Positions 1 to 7,722 of a DNA stretch of 32,046 bases are shown here, one piece after another. Where the stretch lies: positions 1-32,046 of the forward strand of contig CAJBHC010000064.1 in NCBI GenBank assembly GCA_903952785.1, read 5' to 3'. How positions within the stretch are numbered: the first letter of the stretch is position 1; the number at the start of each line of letters is the position of its first letter. Origin of the DNA: an uncultured bacterium (GTDB lineage Bacteria; Patescibacteriota; Minisyncoccia; Phycocordibacterales; CAIZLB01). Below the pieces are notes generated by a model. It searched no databases. It was not told where the DNA came from and worked only from the letters and a program-made list of their open reading frames with translations. The translations under genes were made by a program, and so were the position numbers.

Positions 1-1
1 C

Positions 2-172
2 GACGCTGGAGATGAGGAAGCTCAAATGGCAGATCAAGAATATGTTGAAGCAATGGAATATGGTATGCCTCCAGCATTTGGATTTGGAATTTCAGAGCGT
101 CTATTCAGCTTTTTGGAAGGCAAATCAGTGAGGGAGTGTCAGGCGTTTCCATTGATGAGGAAGAGGGAGTAG
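2..172 (+). CDS. lysS: Lysyl-tRNA synthetase, C-terminal end (partial)
   Basis: The window opens inside a reading frame of 56 residues ending at a TAG (170-172). It contains GFGISERL, which fits motif 3 of class II aminoacyl-tRNA synthetases (glycine-rich strand with the ATP-binding arginine), and it ends in FPLMRKRE, matching the typical lysyl-tRNA synthetase ending 'FPLMRP/K'. The enzyme charges tRNA-Lys with lysine in the cytoplasm. The catalytic core lies outside the window, so AsnRS or AspRS cannot be fully excluded, but the FPLMR ending favours LysS. The stretch before motif 3 (DQEYVEAMEYGMPP) also fits bacterial LysS. Confidence 0.78.
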   Translation, partial: DAGDEEAQMADQEYVEAMEYGMPPAFGFGISERLFSFLEGKSVRECQAFPLMRKRE

Positions 173-330
173 TTCATATTAAATTTATTATGCGCGCGAA
201 ACATATATCAACAAGTAAAACAAGAAGGAGATTGGCTATCCGCGCTACTTGGGATAAAGAGGTCAAGGTGGCATTAAAAACCAAGGGATTTAAGTCTGTT
301 AATTCTGCAATAAAACACGCATTGAAATAG
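136..330 (+). CDS. Small basic protein, possible ribbon-helix-helix
   Basis: A 64-codon frame starts at a GTG inside lysS; an ATG at 190 would give 46 residues. It overlaps the lysS end in another frame. The C-terminal part (ATWDKEVKVALKTKGFKSV followed by NSAIKHALK) has the spacing of a ribbon-helix-helix DNA-binding unit: a strand, then a helix, a glycine turn and a second helix. No ribosome-binding site is visible before either start. It is too short for a firm call and could be a chance frame. Any DNA-binding role is a guess from pattern alone. Confidence 0.28.
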   Translation: MSGVSIDEEEGVVHIKFIMRAKHISTSKTRRRLAIRATWDKEVKVALKTKGFKSVNSAIKHALK

Positions 331-379
331 ATGTCAGATGTTTTGTAATAAGTTCCAATAAAAGGTTACGTGGAACTGT

Positions 380-511
380 AAAATCCTATAATTCCTACTC
401 TCAGGGAAACTTGCGAACTGCAGTGAGCAGATGATTTCCGTTCCCCATAAGGAAATCACGTTTTCAGCAGAAAAATGGCGTGTTCCCTGAGGGTAAGAAT
501 TATGGAATTTT
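380..511. repeat. Hairpin element, copy A: 74-nt core in 29-nt arms
   Basis: Left arm 380-408 and right arm 483-511 are inverted repeats of 29 bases with four mismatches. They begin AAAAT and end ATTTT. Between them lies a 74-base core (409-482) that recurs at 22696-22769 with 68 of 74 positions identical. The core holds an 8-bp hairpin (TGATTTCC 432-439 pairing with GGAAATCA 451-458), a CTGC/GCAG pair and a TTTTC/GAAAA mini-hairpin. The arms have no sequence in common with those of copy B. It lies between lysS and murG and could act as a bidirectional terminator. Confidence 0.85.
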
Positions 512-535
512 AGTGTTTGTATGTAAGCTTTTAAA

Positions 536-544
536 TGCTATAAT
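536..544 (+). promoter_or_regulatory. Extended -10 promoter of murG
   Basis: TGCTATAAT (536-544) ends eight bases before the murG ATG, so transcription should start at or next to the start codon. A weak -35 candidate, TTGTAT, lies at 517-522. The geometry implies a leaderless mRNA and explains the absence of a Shine-Dalgarno site. Confidence 0.7.
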
Positions 545-552
545 CTATACAT

Positions 553-1695
553 ATGAAGATATTGCTTACAGGAGGTGGCACAGGAGGCCATTTTTACCCA
601 CTCATAGCGGTTGCCGAGGAAATTCGTGAGGTAACTCATAGAGAGAAAATTCTTGCGCCAAAGATATATTATATGGCTAATTCGCCATATAATTCTAAAG
701 TTCTGTTTGATCAAGAAATTGAATTTGTGCATGTTTCTGCTGGAAAAAAAAGGATTAACCCTCAAGGAATTTCTAAGCTTTTAAACTTAATAGATGTCTT
801 TAAAATGGGCTTTGGTATTATGACCGCTGTCATAAAAATGTACTTCATAATGCCAGATGTTATCTTCGCCAAGGGAGGCTTTGTAAGTTACCCAGCACTT
901 TGCGCGGGAAAGTTTTTCAAGATTCCAATAATAATTCATGAATCAGATAGCGTCCCAGGAAGGGTTAGCAAATGGGCAGGTAAGTTTGCTACTAAAGTTG
1001 CAGTCTCATATAAAGAAGCATCCGTGTTTTTTGATGAAAAAAAAGTAGCGTATACAGGTAATCCTGTTAGAACTGAGATCAGTCAGATACTTTCACACGG
1101 CGCTGGCGAATATTTAGGACTTGAAGAAAATGTCCCTGTAATATTTGTAACAGGAGGATCTTCAGGTGCAAAGATAATTAACAACATTATTCTTGAAGCC
1201 TTACCAAGACTCGTAGAAAAATATCAGGTAATCCACCAAACAGGGAAATTGAATTTTCAAGAAGTATCAAGATCTGCTGATGTAATATTGGAAAATAATC
1301 CTCACAAAAATAGATATAAACCATATGATTATTTAAATGCGCTTTCAATGAGGATGTCAGCAGGTGCCGCTAGCGTTATAATTTCTCGTGGAGGATCTCA
1401 AATATTTGAAATTGCTCTATGGGAAATTCCAGCAATCATAATTCCAATTACAGATTCAAATGGCGATCATCAACGTAAAAATGCATACAACTTCGCAAGA
1501 AGTGGAGGCTGTGTGGTTGTAGAGGAAGCTAATTTGAATACAGAAATTATTCTAAATGAAGTAGATAGAATCGTCACAAATACACATGTTAGAGGAAAAA
1601 TGATAGAAGGGATGAAGGAATTTAGAAGACCAGACGCGGCAGAGTTAATTGCAAAAGAAGTTTTAAAAATTGCATTAGGTCATGAAATACAATAA
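553..1695 (+). CDS. murG: MurG, lipid II-forming GlcNAc transferase
   Basis: 380 residues. MurG transfers GlcNAc from UDP-GlcNAc to undecaprenyl-pyrophosphoryl-MurNAc-pentapeptide on the inner face of the membrane, making lipid II for peptidoglycan. The glycine loop GGGTGGHFYP (residues 7-16) is the classic MurG motif. The middle keeps HESDSVPGR and the second nucleotide-binding loop TGGSSGA. The C-terminal half has SRGGSQIFE followed by the donor-binding stretch ending in DHQRKNA. Length is close to the family norm (about 355-380). The ATG at 553 is fixed by the -10 box just upstream. gltX follows 27 bases later and may be co-transcribed. Confidence 0.95.
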   Translation: MKILLTGGGTGGHFYPLIAVAEEIREVTHREKILAPKIYYMANSPYNSKVLFDQEIEFVHVSAGKKRINPQGISKLLNLIDVFKMGFGIMTAVIKMYFIMPDVIFAKGGFVSYPALCAGKFFKIPIIIHESDSVPGRVSKWAGKFATKVAVSYKEASVFFDEKKVAYTGNPVRTEISQILSHGAGEYLGLEENVPVIFVTGGSSGAKIINNIILEALPRLVEKYQVIHQTGKLNFQEVSRSADVILENNPHKNRYKPYDYLNALSMRMSAGAASVIISRGGSQIFEIALWEIPAIIIPITDSNGDHQRKNAYNFARSGGCVVVEEANLNTEIILNEVDRIVTNTHVRGKMIEGMKEFRRPDAAELIAKEVLKIALGHEIQ

Positions 1696-1722
1696 TCGAT
1701 TTAAATATTAAAAAAATATAAA

Positions 1723-3144
1723 ATGAATAATCCAGAGAATAAAGAACAAATAATAACAAGATTTGCCCCATCACCAACGGGATATCTTCATGCTGGAAAC
1801 TACAGAACTGCGCTTTACGCATATTTTGTAGCAAGAAAAAACGGTGGAAAGTTCTTGCTTAGAATTGAAGACACAGACCGAGAAAGAAGTGAGAAACAGT
1901 ATGAGGCTAACATTTTTGAAACACTTGAGTGGCTAGGGTTGGAGTTTGATGGAATGGAGAGACAATCTGATAGAGTTGCAAACCACAAAGCTTATTTGGA
2001 AAAATTAATTAAAGAAGATAAAGCATATATTTCAAAAGAAACTCCCGTTAAAGAAGGGGACAGGGCTGAGGTTATAAGATTCAGAAATCCAAATAAAGTT
2101 GTAACTTTCACGGATCTAGTTCGTGGAGAAATATCAGTTGACACAACAGATTTGGGAGATTTTGTAATAGCAAAAAGTATTGATGATCCAGTTTTCCACC
2201 TAGCGGTTGTTGTTGATGATTATGAAATGGGAGTTAACCACGTTATAAGAGGTGAGGACCACATACCAAATACACCCAGGCACATATTAATTATGGAAGC
2301 AGTTGGAGCTCCAATTCCAAAATTTGCGCACCTTCCAATTGTACTTGCACAAGACAGAACAAAACTTTCAAAAAGAAAGGGGGCTCTTCCTTTGACTGAT
2401 TATAGAGACAGAGGATATTTACCAGAAGCGATGATAAATTACATGGCAATGATTGGTTGGAACCCAGGAGGGGAGCAAGATATTTTTACAAAAGATGAAA
2501 TCATAGATCTTTTCGATATAACTAAAGTTCAAAAAGGTGGAGGAATTTTTGATGATGTAAAACTAAAATGGGTAAATAGGGAACACATGCTTAAACTTTC
2601 CCCAGAAGAATACAAGAAAAATCTTGAAACATTTATGCCAGAGCATCTCTCTACACTTGACACTTATAAACCAAGAATTGATTCAGTGTGCACTATAGTT
2701 AGAGATAGATTGGAATATTTTAAACAAATTCAAGAAATGTACGATGAGGGTGATATTGAATATTTCTTTGTAGCACCACTCTATGATGCGGATATTCTTT
2801 TGTGCTCCGAGAAGATGAGAAAAGGTAAGGATTTAACACACGCTGGTTTAGCAAAAATTTTAGCAACATGCAAATTAGAATTAGAAAAACTTCCAGAAGA
2901 AAAGGGTGAATTTGTAGAGGGCGGGGAAGTAAAGTGGAATAAGGAATCGGTAAAGAATGTTCTATGGCCAATTGCAGAATCAGAAGGTAGGGGAATAGTA
3001 CTTTGGGCAGTTAGGGTTGCTCTATCTGGCAAAGAGAAGTCCCCTGATCCATTTATTCTTGCGGAGACAATCGGAAGAGATGAAACTTTAGCAAGAATAC
3101 AGAGAGCGGAAACATTTTTAAAGGAGAAGACCATAGTCTCATAA
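1723..3144 (+). CDS. gltX: Glutamyl-tRNA synthetase
   Basis: 473 residues, class I synthetase that attaches glutamate to tRNA-Glu (and possibly to tRNA-Gln, if the genome uses the transamidation route; not visible here). The N-terminus has RFAPSPTGYLHAGN, with HAGN (23-26) as the HIGH signature, followed by LRIEDTDRER. The KMSKS loop appears as KLSKRKG at about residue 212. The C-terminal anticodon-binding region is helical and of usual length. The gap to murG is 27 bases and to the next gene 21, which suggests one plus-strand transcript. No Shine-Dalgarno site is seen before the ATG. Confidence 0.95.
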   Translation: MNNPENKEQIITRFAPSPTGYLHAGNYRTALYAYFVARKNGGKFLLRIEDTDRERSEKQYEANIFETLEWLGLEFDGMERQSDRVANHKAYLEKLIKEDKAYISKETPVKEGDRAEVIRFRNPNKVVTFTDLVRGEISVDTTDLGDFVIAKSIDDPVFHLAVVVDDYEMGVNHVIRGEDHIPNTPRHILIMEAVGAPIPKFAHLPIVLAQDRTKLSKRKGALPLTDYRDRGYLPEAMINYMAMIGWNPGGEQDIFTKDEIIDLFDITKVQKGGGIFDDVKLKWVNREHMLKLSPEEYKKNLETFMPEHLSTLDTYKPRIDSVCTIVRDRLEYFKQIQEMYDEGDIEYFFVAPLYDADILLCSEKMRKGKDLTHAGLAKILATCKLELEKLPEEKGEFVEGGEVKWNKESVKNVLWPIAESEGRGIVLWAVRVALSGKEKSPDPFILAETIGRDETLARIQRAETFLKEKTIVS

Positions 3145-3165
3145 TCATAATTACGAAAACAAACA

Positions 3166-4503
3166 ATGAACATTCAAAATATTAGAATAAAAGAAAATAA
3201 ATACTCATTCATAATTAGTGTTTTAACTGTCTTAATTTTAATATTTCAGATGAGTCCAATTGCAATACACAAAGCCTATTCAGCCACAGTTGAAGAATTG
3301 CAAGCAAAGATTGATGAGAAGAACAAAAATATTGAAAATCTGAACAAGGAAATTCAACTTTATGCTGATTTGACAGACAAAACTTCTAAAGAGGCGAAGA
3401 CGCTTCAAAATAAAATTAAATCATTAACTCAGAATGGTAAGATGTTGGATTCTGATATTAAGAAAACAAAGTCTCAAATTGATGTTGCAAACCTAGCCAT
3501 TAAAAAGATTGGAATAAATATTCAAACTTCTGAAAATAAAACGGATCATTATAAAAATGTTATTGAGACAGAGCTTAAGAACATCCAGTTTAAGGAAGAC
3601 TCCTCACTCATAGAAAACATGCTTAGCAAAAGGAATCTCTCAGATGTCTTGGTTGAAATCGATAGCATCAGAAAGGTCAATGAACAATTAGGTAAAGAGA
3701 TTGATTCATTAAAATCAGAAAAAGAAATACTCCTTGAAAATAAAACCAAAAAAGAGGAGACTAAAAAGCAATTAACAACACTACAGTCTGAACTATCAGG
3801 AAAGAAGAAGGTTGTTGAAGAAAATAAGCAAGAGCAATCTCAAATATTAAAGGAAACAAAAAATCAGGAAAAAACATATCAGCAAATACTGGCTCAGCGA
3901 AAAAAAGAAAAAGAGGCGTTAGATAAAGAATTATTTGATTATGAAGCAGCGCTTAAATATACTCTAAATCCATCCCTAATTCCTTCAAAAAACTCTGCTG
4001 CAATGTTTGTTTGGCCATTTGATAAGGTTGTAATTACACAATTGTTTGGAAAGACCTCAGCATCGAAGAGATTATATGTTTCAGGAACTCACAATGGAAT
4101 TGACTTTGGAGCTAAAATTGGAACACCAGTAAAGGCAGTTGCATCAGGGGTTGTTGCGGGTTTTGGAGATACTGATTTAACTTGTAAAGGTGCGTCTTTT
4201 GGACGATGGATCCTAATCAAATTTGATAACGGCCTTGCTGCAACATATGGACACTTATCAGTAATAAGTGTTGTGGATAATCAAAGAGTGGAATCTGGGG
4301 AAATTATTGGGTATTCTGGAAATACAGGATACTCAACGGGGCCGCACCTTCATATGAGCGTATATGATGCTAGCGTAGTGAGTGCTCAAACAAGGCCAAG
4401 TGTTTCTTGCGGTGGTAAAATCTATAGAATGCCGATAGCACCGGTTGGAGCATATCTAGACCCAAGGGTTTACTTTCCCAAGAGCACAGCTTCAAATAAT
4501 TAG
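3166..4503 (+). CDS. Secreted LytM/M23 peptidase with coiled coil
   Basis: 445 residues. An N-terminal hydrophobic segment (about 15-38, cut plausible at AYSA) is followed by a long Lys/Glu-rich coiled coil (about 40-265), then a LytM domain (about 285-440). The zinc-site motifs are present: HNGID with His 309 and Asp 313, and HLH at 394-396. This order (signal, coiled coil, M23) matches EnvC-type proteins, which cleave peptide crosslinks or activate amidases during division. Both motifs are intact, so an active zinc endopeptidase is likely. It follows gltX closely. The specific EnvC role is inferred. Confidence 0.88.
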   Translation: MNIQNIRIKENKYSFIISVLTVLILIFQMSPIAIHKAYSATVEELQAKIDEKNKNIENLNKEIQLYADLTDKTSKEAKTLQNKIKSLTQNGKMLDSDIKKTKSQIDVANLAIKKIGINIQTSENKTDHYKNVIETELKNIQFKEDSSLIENMLSKRNLSDVLVEIDSIRKVNEQLGKEIDSLKSEKEILLENKTKKEETKKQLTTLQSELSGKKKVVEENKQEQSQILKETKNQEKTYQQILAQRKKEKEALDKELFDYEAALKYTLNPSLIPSKNSAAMFVWPFDKVVITQLFGKTSASKRLYVSGTHNGIDFGAKIGTPVKAVASGVVAGFGDTDLTCKGASFGRWILIKFDNGLAATYGHLSVISVVDNQRVESGEIIGYSGNTGYSTGPHLHMSVYDASVVSAQTRPSVSCGGKIYRMPIAPVGAYLDPRVYFPKSTASNN

Positions 4504-4580
4504 GCCCGATGATAGTTTGGTTTAGCAAAATTATTTAATGGATGATATAATTAAAGTAATAAAATATTCTAAATAATCTT

Positions 4581-4829
4581 ATGAAAAATATTCAAATCAA
4601 CCCAAATAAAAACGATTTAAACGCCATAGGAAAAAAAGGTTTTATAGAAATAATAGTTGTAATTATTGTTGCTCTTGTGTTGTTAAATCTTTTAGGAATT
4701 GACCTGAAGGCCATCTTAGCCAAGGAGTCAGTAAAGCAATTCTTTGCATATGTTAAAGATATGATGATTCTGGTTTGGAATGATTTAAAATTGATTGTTG
4801 ATTTTATAAAAAATTTAGCCAATAACTAA
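4581..4829 (+). CDS. Small single-pass membrane protein
   Basis: 82 residues with a charged N-terminus, one strong membrane segment (about 22-42, rich in Ile/Val/Leu) and an amphipathic C-terminal half (KQFFAYVKDMMILVWNDLK) that could lie along the membrane. A TATAAT at 4546-4551 gives a leader of about 25-30 bases. It sits 77 bases after the LytM peptidase gene on the same strand. No family is recognised. Small proteins of this shape are common next to cell-envelope genes in Parcubacteria-like genomes, but no function can be assigned. Confidence 0.6.
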   Translation: MKNIQINPNKNDLNAIGKKGFIEIIVVIIVALVLLNLLGIDLKAILAKESVKQFFAYVKDMMILVWNDLKLIVDFIKNLANN

Positions 4830-5038
4830 TTTGCAGGTATTATTTAAATAATTATAGCTTAGACACTAATTTCAGTATTATCATAAAAATCACAAATATT
4901 GGCAAATTTTGACGTCACAGAATCGCTCTACAGGCTCGGGAAAATATTTAGATGAGTATTTGTATCTTGGAAAATAACTCAGAATAGCTTCTGTAGATCA
5001 TACGGTATGAAATTAGAATTGAAAAGCGGGGAATGGAA
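4830..5038. other. Non-coding AT-rich spacer
   Basis: No supported gene or clear structure is seen between the small membrane protein and the terminator at 5039. It separates the plus-strand run from the first minus-strand accessory unit. Confidence 0.5.
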
Positions 5039-5084
5039 AAGCGCTACAGGAATCCTTGTTTAAGGGATAAAGCCCGTAGCGCTT
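5039..5084 (-). terminator. Hairpin terminator after the 158-aa gene
   Basis: AAGCGCTAC (5039-5047) pairs perfectly with GTAGCGCTT (5076-5084); the intervening bases contain further pairing (CCTTG...). Read on the minus strand, the hairpin is followed by TTTTCC. It lies 23 bases past the stop of the gene at 5108. Confidence 0.6.
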
Positions 5085-5107
5085 AAAGTTAGACAAAGCC
5101 GATTCTC

Positions 5108-5584
5108 TTAGTCTTGATGCGTCGCCGCATGGTTGACAGCCTTCCAGTAAGTATCTCCAACCGCCTCTTGCATATTTTCCAGAGCACAGGCAATGAGAGA
5201 ATCAATGTCAAACCTAGCATGAGGCTGATCAACTTTGGATTGATATAGATCGTTAAGCCAGATCAAAACCTGAGCAAAGTGACCATATTCAGACACGATC
5301 AAATCTGAACAACCTGAAGAGCTTTTTTGGATTGATCTCCGAACCCAATCCACCAGCAAAACCCAGCGATTGTTTCTTTGCCATGGTGAATTGCTTTTAG
5401 ACCATGACGGCCCGCCACCTTCATGGTGACAAATAATTTCCGCTGCACCGGGATTCTTGGCGATAAGATCCATTGCTGCTAAGCCGTAAGCGACAAGGAT
5501 CATCTCCTGGCTAACTTTGGTGAATTGACGCCATAGTTCAATCGTCTTCAACTTTTTTTCTTGATCAATTAATCTTTCCTTCAT
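5108..5584 (-). CDS. Hypothetical 158-aa soluble protein
   Basis: 158 residues, no signal peptide or membrane segment, rich in Trp, Gln and Ser. No family is recognised. The composition is mostly helical with a central glycine-rich patch (HHEGGGPSWSKSN). It is a stand-alone minus-strand unit with its own downstream hairpin, and the coding region looks richer in G+C than the AT-rich resident genes around it. This fits the set of accessory cassettes in this window. Upstream of the ATG there is no Shine-Dalgarno site, but a TAAAAT box lies in the AT-rich leader. Confidence 0.6.
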   Translation of the reverse strand: MKERLIDQEKKLKTIELWRQFTKVSQEMILVAYGLAAMDLIAKNPGAAEIICHHEGGGPSWSKSNSPWQRNNRWVLLVDWVRRSIQKSSSGCSDLIVSEYGHFAQVLIWLNDLYQSKVDQPHARFDIDSLIACALENMQEAVGDTYWKAVNHAATHQD

Positions 5585-5848
5585 AACTGAATTAATTTTG
5601 TATTTTAGATTATTCTTAGCCTAGTCTGATTTTACGAAATAAGAGGGAAGTGGCCACCTAGCCAAATCCATTGATTCCCAAAACCTGTTCTAAGCTAGAA
5701 TTTCAAAAACCACTCATATCTAAGTCCGGGGAAAATGATATACCAAAAACTTCTCCTGGTCAAAGAAAAGGATACTTAGCTCAACTAATACACAAAAGCT
5801 AAGCCAGAATCTAAATTACAGCCGAGGTAGCAACGGCCCTTATTTATA

Positions 5849-5890
5849 TATAGGCATGTCGCAAAAGATATATTGTGCGACGTGCCTATA
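5849..5890. repeat. 15-bp inverted repeat (hairpin)
   Basis: Left arm 5849-5863 (TATAGGCATGTCGCA) pairs with right arm 5876-5890 with one mismatch that is a G-T wobble, around a 12-base loop. No clear T-run follows, so it may be a structured site and not a terminator. Confidence 0.65.
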
Positions 5891-5938
5891 TTCTTAAACC
5901 CCGTTTCCCCGCATCTATTAAGGCCAGCTAATTGATTA

Positions 5939-6041
5939 CGCCAAATTTGGATTTGAATTTCAAATCTGCCGGACTCACCTACCTTTCTAAACCCGTGATG
6001 AAATTTATTTTGATTTAATTATTCAAATTTGAAATTTGGCG
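5939..6041. repeat. AT-rich imperfect inverted repeat
   Basis: CGCCAAATTT at 5939-5948 plus the following ATTTGAAT is mirrored by ATTCAAATTTGAAATTTGGCG at 6021-6041 after one gap. The arms lie about 60 bases apart. This could be a remnant of a small non-coding mobile repeat. Confidence 0.4.
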
Positions 6042-6154
6042 AATTTTGAAATTTCTAGAGTCTGGAATTTTAGAACCATCTCCCCCACTATTTATACGTT
6101 TTAACGGACAGGCAAAAAATGAATATAAATTAATTAAAGATTTTGAAAAAGTTT

Positions 6155-6184
6155 AGCGCGGCAGGGATTGATCCCTGCCGCGCT
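6155..6184 (-). terminator. Perfect GC-rich terminator hairpin
   Basis: A 14-base arm beginning AGCGCGGCAGGG is mirrored exactly across a two-base centre, then followed on the minus strand by an AT-rich stretch (AAACTTTTTC). It lies 28 bases downstream of the stop of the gene at 6213. Confidence 0.75.
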
Positions 6185-6212
6185 TGTTTAGATACCAACT
6201 GAAGGTCTTCTT

Positions 6213-7121
6213 CTAAAGCAGACCCAGGCGTTCCATGTCAATACCATACTTGACCCCAACCGCATGGCCTGCACCTTTGTATAGCTGATTGAGACTGAGG
6301 TTTATCAGCAAACAGAAGTTTTCAGCAACCTCGAATAGTTCTGTCAGCCTACTTCTGGTCAAAATCATCTCCGCTTCAAGTGCGTCCTTCTTCGAGGCAG
6401 CGACAGGATACTGTTCAATCGCCCTAGTTGAAGTGGGCCACTCTGCACCAATGAAATCAAATTTCGCAAAAGTGCAATCTTCGACGAGTATTCGATTTTC
6501 AACCATCTTTTGCTTTAGCCATGACGGGCTCATGCGCAAAATGAGTTCGCACTCCTTCACGGTGAAGGCTAATACCGCCAACCGATCACGCACGATGCGG
6601 CTAAATCGTTCAACAGGATTGAATGTAGGATATCCATGAGCTTCCTGGTACTCGCCAGTGGTTGTAGCCAAGTGGTAGATATCCTTCTCCGTTACTTCAT
6701 CTGAATTTAGCACCACTCTTAGTAGCACCATGACGCTGGACAAGAAACGATTTGACTCGCCCCAAAATCCAAATACAGAGCGAGCTTCCTTCAAGTACCA
6801 ATGCAATCCGACAATATAAACCATACTACTTGCCAGGACGCCCAACACACACAGTGCGTAAAATAAAATATCGGCCTGAATACTGGTGTGTGGATTTACT
6901 ATTCCCTTACAATGCTCATTCACGTACATCAGGGATGAGCTACACACCGATATAAACGCCAAGAAATAAACTATACTAAGGACTTTGTACAACAAAGTAC
7001 TCGCAATTGGGCCAAACGCATTAGGCTTCTGTTTTTTATACTGGTGGCTGTAACGCCAATTTTGTGGAAGCCAACTTAAGTGTCTGTTGAGTCTAAACGC
7101 AATCAATGTTCTAGTTTTCAT
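6213..7121 (-). CDS. Hypothetical two-pass membrane protein
   Basis: 302 residues from the ATG at 7121. The frame is open to 7196, but the 7121 start has a purine-rich stretch (GAAGAGAGACA) just upstream and begins MKTRTLIAF. Two membrane segments lie near residues 49-65 and 86-106. The remaining C-terminal part (about 110-302) is soluble and helical, with many charged residues. No family is recognised. It is a minus-strand unit with a strong promoter near 7250-7310 and a perfect GC-rich terminator. The shared promoter motif links it to the other GC-richer cassettes. Confidence 0.6.
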   Translation of the reverse strand: MKTRTLIAFRLNRHLSWLPQNWRYSHQYKKQKPNAFGPIASTLLYKVLSIVYFLAFISVCSSSLMYVNEHCKGIVNPHTSIQADILFYALCVLGVLASSMVYIVGLHWYLKEARSVFGFWGESNRFLSSVMVLLRVVLNSDEVTEKDIYHLATTTGEYQEAHGYPTFNPVERFSRIVRDRLAVLAFTVKECELILRMSPSWLKQKMVENRILVEDCTFAKFDFIGAEWPTSTRAIEQYPVAASKKDALEAEMILTRSRLTELFEVAENFCLLINLSLNQLYKGAGHAVGVKYGIDMERLGLL

Positions 7122-7243
7122 TTTTTTGTCTCTCTTCCCCGAAGTTGAATTATTTAACAAGAGGGCTACTAACCCAGCTCTACTCAGGCTACTCACCTAA
7201 CGCAGAGGGGACTTGAAATAATAGACGAGAGATCGGGAGGTCG

Positions 7244-7310
7244 CTAATCTGTGTATTATAGTAGAACAAAATCTTGAAAAGTCAACGCCGCGCCTTGAAT
7301 TCTAACCTAA
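7244..7310 (-). promoter_or_regulatory. Promoter with shared upstream motif, unit 6213
   Basis: Read on the minus strand: the shared block with GAATTC lies within 7295-7308, then TTGACT (-35) at 7280-7285, then TATAAT near 7255-7260. The word plus its spacing recurs at 22592, 12682 and, less exactly, 14238. Confidence 0.65.
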
Positions 7311-7367
7311 AACACAGAACCTCGAACACTACATAGTGGAACCACAGGTCCCTCTATCTAGTCTTCA

Positions 7368-7523
7368 TTAAATTATATATTCCAACACAAGCGTATAAGC
7401 TTCAGGAACCAATACCACCGATGAAATAAATACTAAAATACTGGTAATTAAAATAACCTTAGTCTTATTTACCGTACCAGCGGTACCTAGATTTTGTGTA
7501 TTACGCTGCTTTCTATCTACAAG
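7368..7523 (-). CDS. Possible tiny membrane protein, no normal start
   Basis: A minus-strand frame of 51 codons opens right after a TAG and ends in TAA at 7368. It has a basic N-terminal part (VDRKQRNTQN), then one convincing membrane segment (KVILITSILVFISSVVLV). There is no ATG, GTG or TTG near its beginning; the first codon is CTT, and a TATAAT on the minus strand ends seven bases before it. It may be a real small membrane protein with an unusual start, a decayed gene, or chance. Confidence is low. Confidence 0.22.
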   Translation of the reverse strand, partial: LVDRKQRNTQNLGTAGTVNKTKVILITSILVFISSVVLVPEAYTLVLEYII

Positions 7524-7618
7524 CTAACTGATTATAGACAATATTAATCTCTAGAGACAAAAATTAAAAACTATAGACATAGGCTGCTTTCCCTCAAATT
7601 GAACCTAGCACAACAAAA

Positions 7619-7640
7619 CACCACCCCTTTCGAGGTGGCG
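7619..7640 (-). terminator. Terminator of the transglycosylase gene
   Basis: On the minus strand CGCCACCTC pairs with GGGGTGGTG around a GAAA tetraloop and is followed by TTTTGTT. It lies about 80 bases past the stop at 7723. Confidence 0.75.
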
Positions 7641-7722
7641 CCTTGTTTAGATAGTTTTTAATTCTGTGCAATGAATATTACATATCACTAACGGTAACTT
7701 TGTGGCCACTTATCTCCACTTG

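Larger units (their letters stand above)
5585..6154. other. 570-bp gene-free region with palindromes
   Basis: No convincing ORF. The region holds a long hairpin (5849-5890) and an AT-rich imperfect inverted repeat (5939-6041), plus several AAATTTGAA/TTCAAATTT words. Its base composition differs from the flanking genes. It may be decayed accessory DNA. Confidence 0.55.

Noticed and set aside
2781-3173. 130-aa minus-strand ORF
   Set aside because: Antisense to gltX, which is intact with conserved motifs.
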